Shown here: one piece after another, positions 8,564-16,950 of the stretch | Layout of the letters: the number at the start of each line of letters is the position of its first letter | How positions within the stretch are numbered: the first letter of the stretch is position 1 | Assembly: GCF_040451425.1 (NCBI RefSeq) | Contig: NZ_CP144374.1 | Location: 1,280,501-1,344,500 of the forward strand | Length of the DNA: 64,000 nucleotides | Reading direction: 5' to 3' | Source of the DNA: Thermodesulfovibrio sp. 3462-1 | GTDB lineage: Bacteria; Nitrospirota; Thermodesulfovibrionia; Thermodesulfovibrionales; Thermodesulfovibrionaceae | Position numbers and translations under genes: made by a program | Notes under the pieces: model-generated | The model's database searches: none | The model's input: the letters and a program-made list of their open reading frames with translations, nothing else | What the model was told of the DNA's origin: nothing

Positions 8564-10073
8564 GGGTACCTCCTTTCTTTTTATAAGTTGGTCTCCGGAA
8601 AAACATAATTGTTACAAGCATTGAAAGCATTCCAACACTGAGTATCCAGAAGGCTTCATTAAAAGCAATTGCCTGAGCCTGCCTTATGAGTTCTCTATAA
8701 ATTGCTCCTTCAGGTGGCAGTAGCGTTCTTGGCTGAAGATACTCATTCAGTTTTTCCACAGCTATCTGATAGGGAATGTCATAGGGAGTGAGATTTTCTA
8801 TAAGTCTGAACTGATGAAACTGAGCTCTCTGAGATACAATTGTTGTAACGATTGCTGTTCCAACAGATCCTCCAATGTTTCTTATCACTGCACTCAATGG
8901 TGTTGCATCCTGCATTTTTTCTTTTGGAATATAGGCTACTGTCATTACTGCCAGAGGAGTTATAACAAAAGCCATACCCAGGGCAAGAACAGCTCTTGGA
9001 TATACAAAATCCCAAAACCCTGCCTGAAGATTGAATAAACTCATAATATGGGTTGAATATGCACACATTATAATTCCAAAGGCAAGAGGAATTTTTGGAT
9101 TGATTTTATCTGATATTTTACCACTTAGTGGAAAAGCTATAAGCTGGACTATTCCTGCTGGTCCTAAAACCAGTCCTGCCAAGAATGCTGTATATCCCAT
9201 TAAATTTTGAACATAAATTGGCAAAAGAATAATGCTTCCAAAAAGATTTACAAAGGTAAAAAACATCACTAAGTTGCCAAAAAAGAAATTTTTATCTTTA
9301 AAAAGCCTGAAATTAACAACAGGATGCTCTGCTTTCTTAAGCTCCCACCAAATTAACAATACTAAGCTTACAAGACTTATGATTGATAAAATGATAATAA
9401 ATTTTGAGTCAAACCAATCTTCTCTTTCACCTTTATCAAGAACTATCTGAAGACATCCAATGCCGAGAGCTAAAAATATAATTCCAGGATAATCAATACG
9501 AAGCTTTTCTCTCTTTAAATATGGAGGATCCTCTATCACAAGATATGTCATCAGAATGGATACAATACCAACTGGAATGTTTATGTAATATATCCACCTC
9601 CATGAAAAATTATCAGCAATCCATCCACCTGCTATTGGACCAAGAATTGGTGCCATAATTATACCCATTCCATAAATTGCCATTGCTGTGCCGTATTTTT
9701 CTTTTGGAAAAATCTCAAGAAGTATGCTCTGACTCAGAGGCTGTAGTCCTCCTCCACCAATTCCTTGAAGAACTCTAAAAAATATAAGAGATGTAAGACT
9801 CCACGATATTCCACATAAAAAGGAAGAAATTGTAAAAAGAGCTATTGAAAAAATAAGATAATTCTTTCTTCCAAAAATCCTGCTTAACCATCCAGCCATT
9901 GGAATAACTATTGCATTTGATACAAGATAGGAAGTGATTATCCATGTTGATTCATCAACGCCTGCTGAGAGGCTTCCCTGAATGTGTCTCAATGCAACAT
10001 TATTTATAGTAGTGTCAAGAATTTCAATAAAAGTTGGCAGCATTACTGTGAGAACTATCCAGAACCGTTTCAT
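8547..10073 (-). CDS. Drug efflux MFS transporter, DHA2 (EmrB/QacA) family
   Basis: This 508-residue protein has about 14 hydrophobic segments, the size and topology of DHA2 proton/drug antiporters. Markers are the N-terminal FIEILDTTINNVALRHI, GWLSRIFGRKN (motif A region), RVLQGIGGGGLQPLSQ and GPIAGGWIADNFSWRWIYYINIP (motif C and family signature). No membrane-fusion partner (EmrA) is next to it. A leaderless-type promoter precedes it (TATAAT 10080-10085, 6 bases from the ATG). Confidence 0.94.
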   Translation of the reverse strand: MKRFWIVLTVMLPTFIEILDTTINNVALRHIQGSLSAGVDESTWIITSYLVSNAIVIPMAGWLSRIFGRKNYLIFSIALFTISSFLCGISWSLTSLIFFRVLQGIGGGGLQPLSQSILLEIFPKEKYGTAMAIYGMGIIMAPILGPIAGGWIADNFSWRWIYYINIPVGIVSILMTYLVIEDPPYLKREKLRIDYPGIIFLALGIGCLQIVLDKGEREDWFDSKFIIILSIISLVSLVLLIWWELKKAEHPVVNFRLFKDKNFFFGNLVMFFTFVNLFGSIILLPIYVQNLMGYTAFLAGLVLGPAGIVQLIAFPLSGKISDKINPKIPLAFGIIMCAYSTHIMSLFNLQAGFWDFVYPRAVLALGMAFVITPLAVMTVAYIPKEKMQDATPLSAVIRNIGGSVGTAIVTTIVSQRAQFHQFRLIENLTPYDIPYQIAVEKLNEYLQPRTLLPPEGAIYRELIRQAQAIAFNEAFWILSVGMLSMLVTIMFFRRPTYKKKGGTHDAIH

Positions 10074-10079
10074 TTGAAT

Positions 10080-10110
10080 ATTATATAAAAAAATGAGTGT
10101 AAGTTAGCAA
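10080..10110 (-). promoter_or_regulatory. Promoter of the MFS-SDR-moaC operon, predicted leaderless
   Basis: On the minus strand TATAAT (10080-10085) ends 6 bases before the ATG at 10073. A possible -35 TTGCTA is at 10105-10110, with long 19-base spacing. No Shine-Dalgarno is present. Confidence 0.55.
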
Positions 10111-10135
10111 TAACTTTATTAAGTCCACGATTGTC

Positions 10136-10160
10136 ATACGGAATTTTCAATTTTTCGTAT
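10136..10160. repeat. Hairpin-forming inverted repeat
   Basis: ATACGGAA and TTCGTAT flank an AT-rich loop, giving a 7-bp stem with one bulge. The loop contains TTTTCAATTTTT, which recurs at about 10304-10315. Function unknown. Confidence 0.35.
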
Positions 10161-10179
10161 TTCTTCTTGTCTCGCTCCC

Positions 10180-10215
10180 GCCGCAATCCCTTTTAAATGA
10201 GGTCATGTTTCCAAC
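10180..10215 (-). CRISPR. Possible orphan CRISPR repeat (relic), low confidence
   Basis: The minus strand reads as a 36-base unit that starts GTTGGAAACATG and ends AAAGGGATTGCGGC. Length, the GTT start and the GGGATTG near the 3' end resemble the CRISPR repeat style of many anaerobes. Upstream on the same strand (10216-10376) is an AT-rich leader-like stretch with short dyads. There is no second copy in the window and no cas gene, so at most this is a leader plus one repeat left from a lost array. Confidence 0.22.
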
Positions 10216-10376
10216 GGTAGCCTTTCTAAGGCTTTGATTTTAAAAGCTTTTAAAGCCCATTTCGCGTTACCCCATTTTGAAGAAGGCAAAATGTAAGCGG
10301 TTATTTTCAATTTTTACCCCTTTTTAAGGGAGAACTTACTGCACAAAAAGTGCATAATTTGTAATTTTAAAGGAGA
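10216..10376. other. Intergenic AT-rich stretch with several small dyads
   Basis: No reading frame of gene quality is seen. It holds AGCCTT-TCT-AAGGCT (10219-10233), the palindrome TTTAAAAGCTTTTAAA inside a larger dyad (10230-10256), and TGCAC-AAAAA-GTGCA (10340-10354). It may be the leader of a lost CRISPR array or a small-RNA region. Confidence 0.35.
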
Positions 10377-10410
10377 GTGTGATGTTTCATAAACCCTTGA
10401 TAATTCTTGA

Positions 10411-10482
10411 TGGGCGATACAGGGATCGAACCTGTGACCTCTTCCGTGTGAAGGAAGCGCTCTCCCACTGAGCTAATCGCCC
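10411..10482 (-). tRNA. tRNA-Val (anticodon CAC)
   Basis: The reverse strand folds as a complete cloverleaf: acceptor GGGCGAT/ATCGCCC, D-arm GCTCAGTGGGAGAGC, anticodon stem CTTCC/GGAAG with loop TTCACAC (anticodon CAC, valine codon GUG), T-arm with GGTTCGATCCC, discriminator A. CCA is not encoded. Confidence 0.95.
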
Positions 10483-10602
10483 AAAACTTTTGAAATATAA
10501 CTGTTTTTATACATCTAAGTCAACTATTTTTTCTCAATTTTAAGAGGCTTCCTAAAATTGTTGATACAAAATTTACTTTCGCTTCGTTAGGAACTGTTAC
10601 CA

Positions 10603-10635
10603 AAAAACGCTGCAGTCGCTTAAGACAGTGATTTT
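10603..10635 (+). repeat. 33-bp dispersed repeat, copy 1
   Basis: The first 18 bases (AAAAACGCTGCAGTCGCT) match 47724-47741 in inverted orientation exactly. Similarity continues to 33 bases with three differences. It sits between tRNA-Val and the methyltransferase gene. No mobile-element gene is nearby. Confidence 0.6.
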
Positions 10636-10656
10636 CTAATGGCAATCTGAAGAGGT

Positions 10657-10686
10657 TTGCAAATATTTGTTGGAATTTGCTATATT
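10657..10686 (+). promoter_or_regulatory. Promoter of the methyltransferase gene
   Basis: TTGCAA (10657-10662) and TATATT (10681-10686) are 18 bases apart. The ATG at 10696 follows after 9 bases, with no Shine-Dalgarno. A longer frame beginning with TTG at 10657 would start inside the -35 box and is unlikely to be the real start. Confidence 0.6.
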
Positions 10687-10695
10687 GCTACACAA

Positions 10696-11421
10696 ATGAA
10701 TAAAAAGCAAAAAGGATATCAGGATCATATTGTAAGTGAGCATAAAGTATTTGAAAGCTTTCTTAAAAGCAAAATAAAATTCAACAGAATTCAAAAGTTT
10801 TATCAGGGAATAAAAGTCAGAATTATCAATCTGAACCTGATTCCTAATATTAAATCTGCAAAGAAAATTTTAGATATCGGATGTGGTGAGGCAGAAACCT
10901 TAAAATTTATAAGACAACATATTAACTCTGATGCTGAGTTTTACGGTGTGGATTTAGAAAAAAACAAGAATCTACCTCCTTTTGTTAACTTTTATGAAGT
11001 TGATATAGAAGAACAAAAACTTCCCTTTGAAGATGATTATTTTGATATAGTTATTTCTACATTTTTATTAGAACATTTACAAAATCCACAACAATTTTTC
11101 TTTGAAACTAATAGAGTTTTAAAAAAGGCAGGTCATTTCTACTGTGTTACTGAAAATTACACTTCAGTTTTTTTACCAGGTAGATTCAATTTTTTCTCTG
11201 ATCCAACCCATGTAAGACCCTGGACAAAAAAAAGTCTAAAAGCTCTTGCTGAGATGTCAGGGTTTAAAGTATTAAAAATTGGTCACTTTAGACCTGTAGA
11301 GTATTTTCTTCTTATTCCATTTGTGCCTATTCTAAGCCTGATTTTTGGTTCAGAATGCTTCATAGTGATTTATGAAGTATTTTTTGGAAAAAGTATTTAT
11401 TGTCTTCTGAGGAAACCTTGA
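10696..11421 (+). CDS. Class I SAM-dependent methyltransferase
   Basis: This 241-residue protein has the class I fold: motif I ILDIGCGEAE at about residues 58-67, an acidic end to the second strand (FYGVDLE), the post-motif LPFEDDYFDIVISTFLLEHL, and RVLKKAGHFYCVTEN. The C-terminus (YFLLIPFVPILSLIFG) is hydrophobic and may touch the membrane. The ATG at 10696 is chosen over an upstream TTG because the promoter lies between them. The next genes are a polysaccharide flippase and a glycosyltransferase, so a surface glycan or lipid-carrier substrate is plausible but inferred. Confidence 0.87.
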   Translation: MNKKQKGYQDHIVSEHKVFESFLKSKIKFNRIQKFYQGIKVRIINLNLIPNIKSAKKILDIGCGEAETLKFIRQHINSDAEFYGVDLEKNKNLPPFVNFYEVDIEEQKLPFEDDYFDIVISTFLLEHLQNPQQFFFETNRVLKKAGHFYCVTENYTSVFLPGRFNFFSDPTHVRPWTKKSLKALAEMSGFKVLKIGHFRPVEYFLLIPFVPILSLIFGSECFIVIYEVFFGKSIYCLLRKP

Positions 11422-11448
11422 AAGTTAAAAATTCATTATTAATTATGT

Positions 11449-12621
11449 ATGTTTAAAGATATATCTTCTGTCACGCTTGCCTTTGTTTATGTGAATATTC
11501 TTGGATATGTTTTTCATTCTGCTGTAAGCCGAAGTCTTGGTCCAGCTGTTTATGGAGAGTTTATGGTTTTGTATTCTTTTATGTTAACAGTGGGAAATAT
11601 TACAGTGCTTCTTGGAACTGTAAGCATCAAAACTATAATTGAAAACTATCAAAGTAGATTTAACTTTTTTAATTCATTAAGATTAATGGGATTTGTAATT
11701 GGTGCAGTATTTGCTCTTTTAGTGTGTGCTTTCTCATCTTATCTTAAGGATTTTCTACATGTAACTGAATACTACTACTTCTTTATAATTGCTTTAGCAT
11801 GGCTTGGAATGTCTTTAGTTGCTGTGGAAAGAAGCTTTCTTCAGGCAACTGGTAAATTCCCTCTCTTTGCCTTCTCTACAGCAATGGAGCTAACACTTAG
11901 ATTAATTGCAGCATTAGTAGCAATTTATGTAGGGTTAAAAGTGGATGGAGTCCTTTTTTCTACAGTTGTTGGAGCATTTGCTGTATTAATAATTCTTCTT
12001 ATAATAAATGGAAATCTTACAGTCAAAAGAGCACAATTAAATATAAAGAAAATGTTAATCATAGCTCTTTATGCTTCTCCTATTGGTTTTTTTATCTATG
12101 CAGATAACATATTTATAAAAAGAATACTTGATGAGCATACTGCAGGAATTTACTCAGCAGTATCAATTGTTGGAAAAGTGCTTGTATGGTTTATTTTAAC
12201 AACTCTTGGCGTTTATTTCCCGAAATTTGTAGAAGCAAAAAAATCAGCATTTTTTAAAAAACTGGTATTTCATATGTTAGCAATAGTAATTGTCTCTGAA
12301 GTAATGGCTCAAATAGCCTGCCTTTTAATTGGTAAACCCTTATTTTTACTGCTTTTTGGAACGAAGTTTGAACCAGCTTTAAAATTCCTTCCCATTTATT
12401 TTATTGCTTTACTACCTCTTCTTTTCAACATAGTTTTTATCAGTATGGCAGTAGCCTTAGAGCGATATTTTTACATGATTTATGCGCATCTTTTTCTATT
12501 TTATGCAGGATTTCTTATGTTTCCCTTGAGAAGCATTTCTGATTATTTAGCTTACATTTTTTGCATAAATGCCTTTTTTGTTTTATTATATTTATTGAGA
12601 TTTAAAAAGGAGTTAAAATGA
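11449..12621 (+). CDS. Polysaccharide flippase-like membrane protein (MOP superfamily)
   Basis: This 390-residue protein has many hydrophobic segments and the N-terminal pattern of Wzx/MurJ-type MOP exporters: YVNILGYVFHSAVSRSLGPAVYGEF, with the typical LGP.xYG. Charged residues are few in the helices. It probably flips an undecaprenyl-linked sugar or other lipid-linked glycan across the inner membrane. It overlaps the downstream glycosyltransferase by 4 bases, so the two are co-translated. It is a little shorter than most Wzx proteins (about 410-480 residues). Confidence 0.82.
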   Translation: MFKDISSVTLAFVYVNILGYVFHSAVSRSLGPAVYGEFMVLYSFMLTVGNITVLLGTVSIKTIIENYQSRFNFFNSLRLMGFVIGAVFALLVCAFSSYLKDFLHVTEYYYFFIIALAWLGMSLVAVERSFLQATGKFPLFAFSTAMELTLRLIAALVAIYVGLKVDGVLFSTVVGAFAVLIILLIINGNLTVKRAQLNIKKMLIIALYASPIGFFIYADNIFIKRILDEHTAGIYSAVSIVGKVLVWFILTTLGVYFPKFVEAKKSAFFKKLVFHMLAIVIVSEVMAQIACLLIGKPLFLLLFGTKFEPALKFLPIYFIALLPLLFNIVFISMAVALERYFYMIYAHLFLFYAGFLMFPLRSISDYLAYIFCINAFFVLLYLLRFKKELK

Positions 12622-13319
12622 ATGTCCTCGTAATTCTGCCAACATACAATGAAGCGGAAAATGTAGAAAAATTGATTCCAAGACTGCTTGAGCATGAAGT
12701 GGATATTCTTTTTATTGATGATGCATCTAAGGATAATACAGCGGAAAAAATAAAAAAGTGGATAAAACAGTCCGAGAGAGTGAACTTAATACAGAGACCT
12801 GCAAAACTCGGACTTGGAACAGCTTATGTAACAGGCTTTAAGTGGGCTTTAAACAGGCATTATGACTGTATATTTGAAATGGATGCAGACCTATCCCATG
12901 ACCCTGGTGATATTCCAAAATTCATAGAAAAATGCAATGAAGGATATGACCTTGTAATTGGCTCAAGATACACTCGTGGTACAATAAGCGTTGTAGGATG
13001 GGATTTTCGAAGGCTGCTGCTTTCAAAATTTGCCAATAAGTATGCCATAACAATATTGGGACTCAAATTTCTCACCGATGTAACAAGCGGATATCGCTGT
13101 TACCAGAGGAGAGTGCTTGAAGTTATAGAGCTTGACAGTATTAAATCAAATGGCTATGCCTTTCAGATAGAAATGATTTATAGAGCCTATAAACTGGGGT
13201 TTAAAATTACCGAAATCCCAATAATTTTTTATGAAAGAAACAGTGGCTCCTCAAAGATGAGTAAAAAAATCGTCAGAGAAGCAGCAATCATGGTGTGGAG
13301 ATTGAGATTTGGTAAATAA
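12618..13319 (+). CDS. Glycosyltransferase family 2, polyprenol-phosphate mannosyltransferase-like
   Basis: This 233-residue enzyme matches the DPM1-type pattern: LPTYNEAENVEKLI, the nucleotide-sugar site FIDDASKDNT near residues 33-41, FEMDADLSHDP near 90 (the metal-binding DxD), IGSRYTRG, and a C-terminal SSKMSKKI. It has no membrane segments, like single-domain dolichol/polyprenol-phosphate mannose synthases. It probably makes a polyprenyl-phosphate sugar donor that the co-translated flippase could move. The sugar is not determinable. Confidence 0.9.
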   Translation: MNVLVILPTYNEAENVEKLIPRLLEHEVDILFIDDASKDNTAEKIKKWIKQSERVNLIQRPAKLGLGTAYVTGFKWALNRHYDCIFEMDADLSHDPGDIPKFIEKCNEGYDLVIGSRYTRGTISVVGWDFRRLLLSKFANKYAITILGLKFLTDVTSGYRCYQRRVLEVIELDSIKSNGYAFQIEMIYRAYKLGFKITEIPIIFYERNSGSSKMSKKIVREAAIMVWRLRFGK

Positions 13320-13327
13320 AAAAGTGT

Positions 13328-13333
13328 TATAAT
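13328..13333 (+). promoter_or_regulatory. -10 box before the MNT-HEPN remnant, predicted leaderless
   Basis: A perfect TATAAT lies 6 bases before the ATG at 13340, with no Shine-Dalgarno. A TTGAGA at 13302-13307 is too far (20 bases) for a good -35. Confidence 0.5.
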
Positions 13334-13339
13334 TCAATT

Positions 13340-13672
13340 ATGTTTAAGTATGAAAAAGATTCCCTTAAAAGAATTACAGAGAAGTTAAAAAATATCTTTT
13401 CCCACAGGCTTAAAGCTGTTGTGGCTTTTGGTTCAAGAATAAGAGGTGATTTTAACAGTGAGCTTGCAAATTATAGAATTAATGTGAAATCTGGACTTGT
13501 TGAGAATAAATATGTTGAATATTTTAAAATTCTGCTTAGCGGAACAACAGATGTAGACTATGGAGATTTTGAAGTTATTGATAAAGAAAGGGCTGAAGAT
13601 TCTTTAAATAAGGCTTATGAATTTTTAATTATGGCAGAGAGCCTTCTGGAAAAATTAATGCCAGATGAGTAA
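13340..13672 (+). CDS. MNT nucleotidyltransferase-HEPN chimera, probably a toxin-antitoxin relic
   Basis: The 110-residue frame starts like an MNT nucleotidyltransferase (LKAVVAFGSRIRGDF at about 24-38). After the GSxxxG turn, the SDxDL metal site is absent. Sequence then switches to what looks like the C-terminal half of a HEPN (HepT) protein: VKSGLVENKYVEYFKILL, DVDYGDFEVIDKERAEDSLNKAYEFL. The HEPN RxxxxxH catalytic motif would lie in the missing part. It looks like an in-frame internal deletion of an MNT-HEPN gene pair that lost both active sites. It still has a promoter and overlaps the next gene by 8 bases. Confidence 0.65.
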   Translation: MFKYEKDSLKRITEKLKNIFSHRLKAVVAFGSRIRGDFNSELANYRINVKSGLVENKYVEYFKILLSGTTDVDYGDFEVIDKERAEDSLNKAYEFLIMAESLLEKLMPDE

Positions 13673-14111
13673 AATTTTAATTGACGGATATAATCTTATC
13701 GGAATTTTTCACAGGGATTTAAAAAAAGCCAGAGATGAACTAATACAGGCACTTATTCAGTATCGCAACAAAAAAGGACATGACATTACCGTTGTCTTTG
13801 ACGGATATAAAGAAGGACCTGGGAAAGAAACTGTGGAGTATCGTGCAGGAGTGAGAATAATTTACTCTGGAGCTAATGAAAAGGCTGATGATATAATAAA
13901 AAGAATACTTAGCACTGAAAAGTTTTCTTGGATTGTGATAACCTCTGATAAAGAAATAGAAAAAGCAGCATGGAAAGAAAACTGCGTTGCTGTTGATTCT
14001 TCAGTTTTTTTTGATATTCTTAATGGTGAAGAGTTTTATTTTGAGCAAAAAAGAGGTATGACTTTATCAAAAAAGCAGAAGGCAATACTAAAGGCAATAT
14101 CAAAACTCTAA
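13665..14111 (+). CDS. NYN-domain (YacP/Rae1-like) putative ribonuclease
   Basis: This 148-residue protein has the NYN/PIN-like fold markers: ILIDGYNLIG at residues 4-13 with catalytic-type Asp7 and Asn10, ITVVFDGY near 40-46, ADDIIKRI, and ITSDKEIEKAA near 97-107. YacP/Rae1 relatives are ribosome-linked endoribonucleases in Bacillus. The basic tail (KRGMTLSKKQKAILKA) could bind RNA. The stop codon overlaps the start of the PAP2 gene. Confidence 0.85.
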   Translation: MSKILIDGYNLIGIFHRDLKKARDELIQALIQYRNKKGHDITVVFDGYKEGPGKETVEYRAGVRIIYSGANEKADDIIKRILSTEKFSWIVITSDKEIEKAAWKENCVAVDSSVFFDILNGEEFYFEQKRGMTLSKKQKAILKAISKL

Positions 14112-14995
14112 TGATAAAGAGACTGTTCAGGCTTCAACCAGCATTTCAACTAAATATTGTTTTTTTTACATTTCTGTGCCTGATCTTGCTTATTTTTTCA
14201 GACAGACTGCCTTCTTTCAATTTTTTTATAATTTATGCCTCCATAGTTATATTCCAGATTTTTCTTTGTAAAGTTCCAGAAAATGCCTTTCTTTCTTTCA
14301 TAAAAAACATCGGATTGCCTGTTTTTTCTGTTTTAATAGCCTTTGATACAATTGGGGAGCTTATTGCTTACATAAATCCAAAAGATATTGATGCAGTATT
14401 GCTTAAATTTGATTATTCAATCTTAGGATTCTATCCCTATGTGTATTTTGATAAAATAGCAAATCCTGCATTAACTGAATTAATGCAGCTTTCCTATTGT
14501 TTTTATTATATTCTGCCCTTTATGATTGGGATTTATCTAATTAAGAACGGAAATAAACAAGAATTTTATAGAGCCCTCTTTCTTGTGCTTTTCTGTTATT
14601 ATCTTTCCTATATTGGATATATGCTATTTCCAGCACTTGGTCCAAGATATAGCATTCCTCATATGTTTCAAAATGAATTAAATGGATTATTTCTGGCTCA
14701 TAAAATTAAAGATTTGCTGAACTCCCTTGAAGGGATAAAAAGAGATGCCTTTCCAAGCGGACATGTGGCTGTGTCATTGGTTGTATTAATTTTAATGTTA
14801 AAATATTCAAAAAAGCTATTCCTGCTGAGTTTTATTCCTGTGATATTTTTGATAATCTCCACAATATACTGTAGATATCACTATTTTACAGATGTTTTAG
14901 GAGGAATTTTACTCACAGTTGTAACTTTGCTTGTAGGTAATTTATACTATAGTTTTTGGTTATCAAAAAATGGAAATACCGTTATCAAAAGATAA
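14111..14995 (+). CDS. PAP2-family membrane phosphatase
   Basis: This 294-residue integral membrane protein has about six hydrophobic segments and the type 2 phosphatidic acid phosphatase motifs. KRDAFPSGHVAVS (near 208-221) carries the SGH signature. CRYHYFTDVLGG (near 255-268) carries the RxxxxHxxxD-type third motif. The layout resembles the AUR1/inositol phosphorylceramide synthase-like branch (long N-terminal membrane part), so transfer rather than simple hydrolysis is possible. It may recycle a lipid carrier for the envelope genes upstream. It overlaps the next gene by 26 bases. Confidence 0.85.
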   Translation: MIKRLFRLQPAFQLNIVFFTFLCLILLIFSDRLPSFNFFIIYASIVIFQIFLCKVPENAFLSFIKNIGLPVFSVLIAFDTIGELIAYINPKDIDAVLLKFDYSILGFYPYVYFDKIANPALTELMQLSYCFYYILPFMIGIYLIKNGNKQEFYRALFLVLFCYYLSYIGYMLFPALGPRYSIPHMFQNELNGLFLAHKIKDLLNSLEGIKRDAFPSGHVAVSLVVLILMLKYSKKLFLLSFIPVIFLIISTIYCRYHYFTDVLGGILLTVVTLLVGNLYYSFWLSKNGNTVIKR

Positions 14996-15227
14996 AGATG
15001 GTTATACATTAAAAGTAATAGTCAAAACAGGAGCCAGAACTGCTGGAATAGAGGGAATTGAAGGAGATGTATTAAAACTGAAAATTAAATCTCAACCTCA
15101 TGATGGATTAGCAAATAAAGAACTTGTTGAAATGCTTTCTGAGATATTGAATGTTCCAAAATCAAAAGTTGAAATAATCAAGGGTAAGACTTCAAAACAT
15201 AAAGTTATTAAAATAAAGGAGAATTAG
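14970..15227 (+). CDS. DUF167/YggU family protein
   Basis: This 85-residue protein has the family pattern: VIVKTGARTAGI, LKLKIKSQPHDGLANKELVEMLSEIL, KVEIIKGKTSKHKVIKI. The biochemical function of YggU proteins is not established. It begins inside the end of the PAP2 gene and is followed after one base by yicC, so it belongs to the same operon. Confidence 0.88.
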   Translation: MEIPLSKDKDGYTLKVIVKTGARTAGIEGIEGDVLKLKIKSQPHDGLANKELVEMLSEILNVPKSKVEIIKGKTSKHKVIKIKEN

Positions 15228-15228
15228 A

Positions 15229-16080
15229 TTGATAGAAAGTCTTACAGGATACGGATTTTCTGAAAAAGGAACATTCAGAGTAGAGGCAAAATCTTTAAAT
15301 CACAGGTTTCTTGAGATAAATTTAAAACTGCCTCAAATACTCTCAAAACATGAAATTGAAATCAGAAATCTTATAATGAAAAAATTTCACAGAGGCAAAA
15401 TAGATGTTACTGTAACGATCAATCAGAAAGAAAAAACAGGCAGGGTTTATCTCAATAAAAATCTTGCAAAGCAGCTTTATGAAGCATTTATTGACTTAAA
15501 AAAAGAGTTAAGCATTTTAGGCTCTATTGATATTTCAATGTTTTCAAACTTCAGAGAACTTTTTATATATGAAGAACAACAGCCTGATGTAAATACCCTT
15601 ATGCTTACCGTATCAGAGGCTCTTGAATCACTTCATGAGATGAGAAAAAAAGAAGGACAGATAATTAAACAAACTTTAACAGAAATTGCTGATAATCTTG
15701 AAAAGGATATAGCAACTTTAGAGAGTTTTGTGGATTTAGGTTATAATAATTATATTAACTCTTTGAAAAATAGAGTAAAACAGTTGATAACTGAAAACAA
15801 CCTTGATGAAAAACGGATCTTAGAGCAGATTATTTTATATGCCCAGAAGACAGATATCAAGGAGGAAGTTGATAGACTTCAGAGTCATATTATTCAGTTT
15901 AAAGAAAATATCATGAAAGGTGGCAATGTGGGGAAAAAACTGGATTTTTTACTTCAGGAAATGAACAGAGAAATAAATACAGTGCTGGCAAAAACAGAAG
16001 ATTTTCAGGTCAAAACTCTTGCGATTGAGATAAAAACAAACATTGAAAGACTTAAAGAACAGATTCAGAATATCCAATGA
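15229..16080 (+). CDS. yicC: YicC-family endoribonuclease
   Basis: The 283-residue protein opens with the family signature IESLTGYG and [20 protein letters not shown]. It ends with the DUF1732 block ([34 protein letters not shown]). YicC/YloC proteins are hexameric endoribonucleases. The start is TTG, one base after the YggU stop and preceded by AAGGAG. It overlaps the RemA-like gene by 4 bases. The order yicC-remA-gmk-rpoZ-coaBC is a common bacterial housekeeping cluster. Confidence 0.95.
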   Translation: MIESLTGYGFSEKGTFRVEAKSLNHRFLEINLKLPQILSKHEIEIRNLIMKKFHRGKIDVTVTINQKEKTGRVYLNKNLAKQLYEAFIDLKKELSILGSIDISMFSNFRELFIYEEQQPDVNTLMLTVSEALESLHEMRKKEGQIIKQTLTEIADNLEKDIATLESFVDLGYNNYINSLKNRVKQLITENNLDEKRILEQIILYAQKTDIKEEVDRLQSHIIQFKENIMKGGNVGKKLDFLLQEMNREINTVLAKTEDFQVKTLAIEIKTNIERLKEQIQNIQ

Positions 16081-16337
16081 GTTTCATAAACATAGGTTTT
16101 GGCAATATAGTGTCTTTATCAAGAATTGTTGCAGTGGTGAATCCTAACTCTTCGCCTATGAAAAGAATGAAAGAGGAAGCAAAAAAAAGAGGGAAACTTA
16201 TTGATGCAACTGAAGGAAGAAAAACCCGTTCAATTATAATTACTGATAGTGACCATATCATACTCAGTGCCTTACAGGTTGAAACAATTTTCCAAAGAAT
16301 TAATGAAGCAAACACGGTGAATGATGGAACTTTATAA
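16077..16337 (+). CDS. RemA-like DUF370 DNA-binding regulator
   Basis: This 86-residue protein matches the DUF370/RemA family: [50 protein letters not shown]. In Bacillus subtilis RemA is a DNA-binding activator of matrix genes; in other phyla its role is unproven. It overlaps yicC by 4 bases and gmk by 17, so it is tightly co-translated. Confidence 0.92.
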   Translation: MSFINIGFGNIVSLSRIVAVVNPNSSPMKRMKEEAKKRGKLIDATEGRKTRSIIITDSDHIILSALQVETIFQRINEANTVNDGTL

Positions 16338-16938
16338 AAGAGGAAATATTTTTGTTATTTCTGCTCCTTCAGGCACAGGTAAAACAACATTATGTGAGAG
16401 ACTGCTTAAGGCATTGCCTGATTTAAAAATGAGTATATCTCATACAACAAGAAAGCCAAGGCCTGGAGAGACAAATGGAGTTGATTATTTTTTTGTAGAT
16501 AAAAAAACTTTTGAAGAAATGATATCTAAAGAAGAATTTATTGAATGGGCAGAGGTTTACGGAAATTTTTATGGAACATCAAAAAATGTTATATCTCAAC
16601 TAATGAAACAGGGATATGACATACTGCTTGATATTGACACGCAGGGAGCAAAAAATATAAAAAAACTTTATCCTGAAAGTATTCTAATTTTTATTCTTCC
16701 ACCTTCTATGAAAGAACTTGAGAGAAGACTTTTACAGAGAAATGAAGATAAGGATACAATAAAAAAGAGAGTGAGCAAAGCAGGAGAGGAAATCTCACAG
16801 TATAAACTTTATGACTACATTGTAATAAATGATAATCTTGAAAAAGCATTAAATGAACTGCTCTGCATAGTCTGTGCTGAAAGACTTAAAACAAAAAGAA
16901 TAAAACATAATGAAATAGAAAAAATCTTTACAAAATAA
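16321..16938 (+). CDS. gmk: Guanylate kinase
   Basis: Gmk phosphorylates GMP to GDP. The 205-residue protein has the P-loop [10 protein letters not shown] at residues 14-23, the GMP-binding [35 protein letters not shown], and [10 protein letters not shown]. The length is normal. Two ATG codons are adjacent at the start. It is followed 12 bases later by rpoZ. Confidence 0.97.
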   Translation: MMELYKRGNIFVISAPSGTGKTTLCERLLKALPDLKMSISHTTRKPRPGETNGVDYFFVDKKTFEEMISKEEFIEWAEVYGNFYGTSKNVISQLMKQGYDILLDIDTQGAKNIKKLYPESILIFILPPSMKELERRLLQRNEDKDTIKKRVSKAGEEISQYKLYDYIVINDNLEKALNELLCIVCAERLKTKRIKHNEIEKIFTK

Positions 16939-16950
16939 GGAGGAAATAAA

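Noticed and set aside
10657-10695. TTG start giving a 13-residue N-terminal extension to the methyltransferase
   Set aside because: The TTG falls in a -35-like TTGCAA, with a -10 box between it and the ATG at 10696, and the extra residues do not look like the family.
14970-15227. Idea that the 26-base overlap of PAP2 and YggU reflects a frameshifted fusion
   Set aside because: Both proteins are complete by family length and such overlaps are common in this operon.
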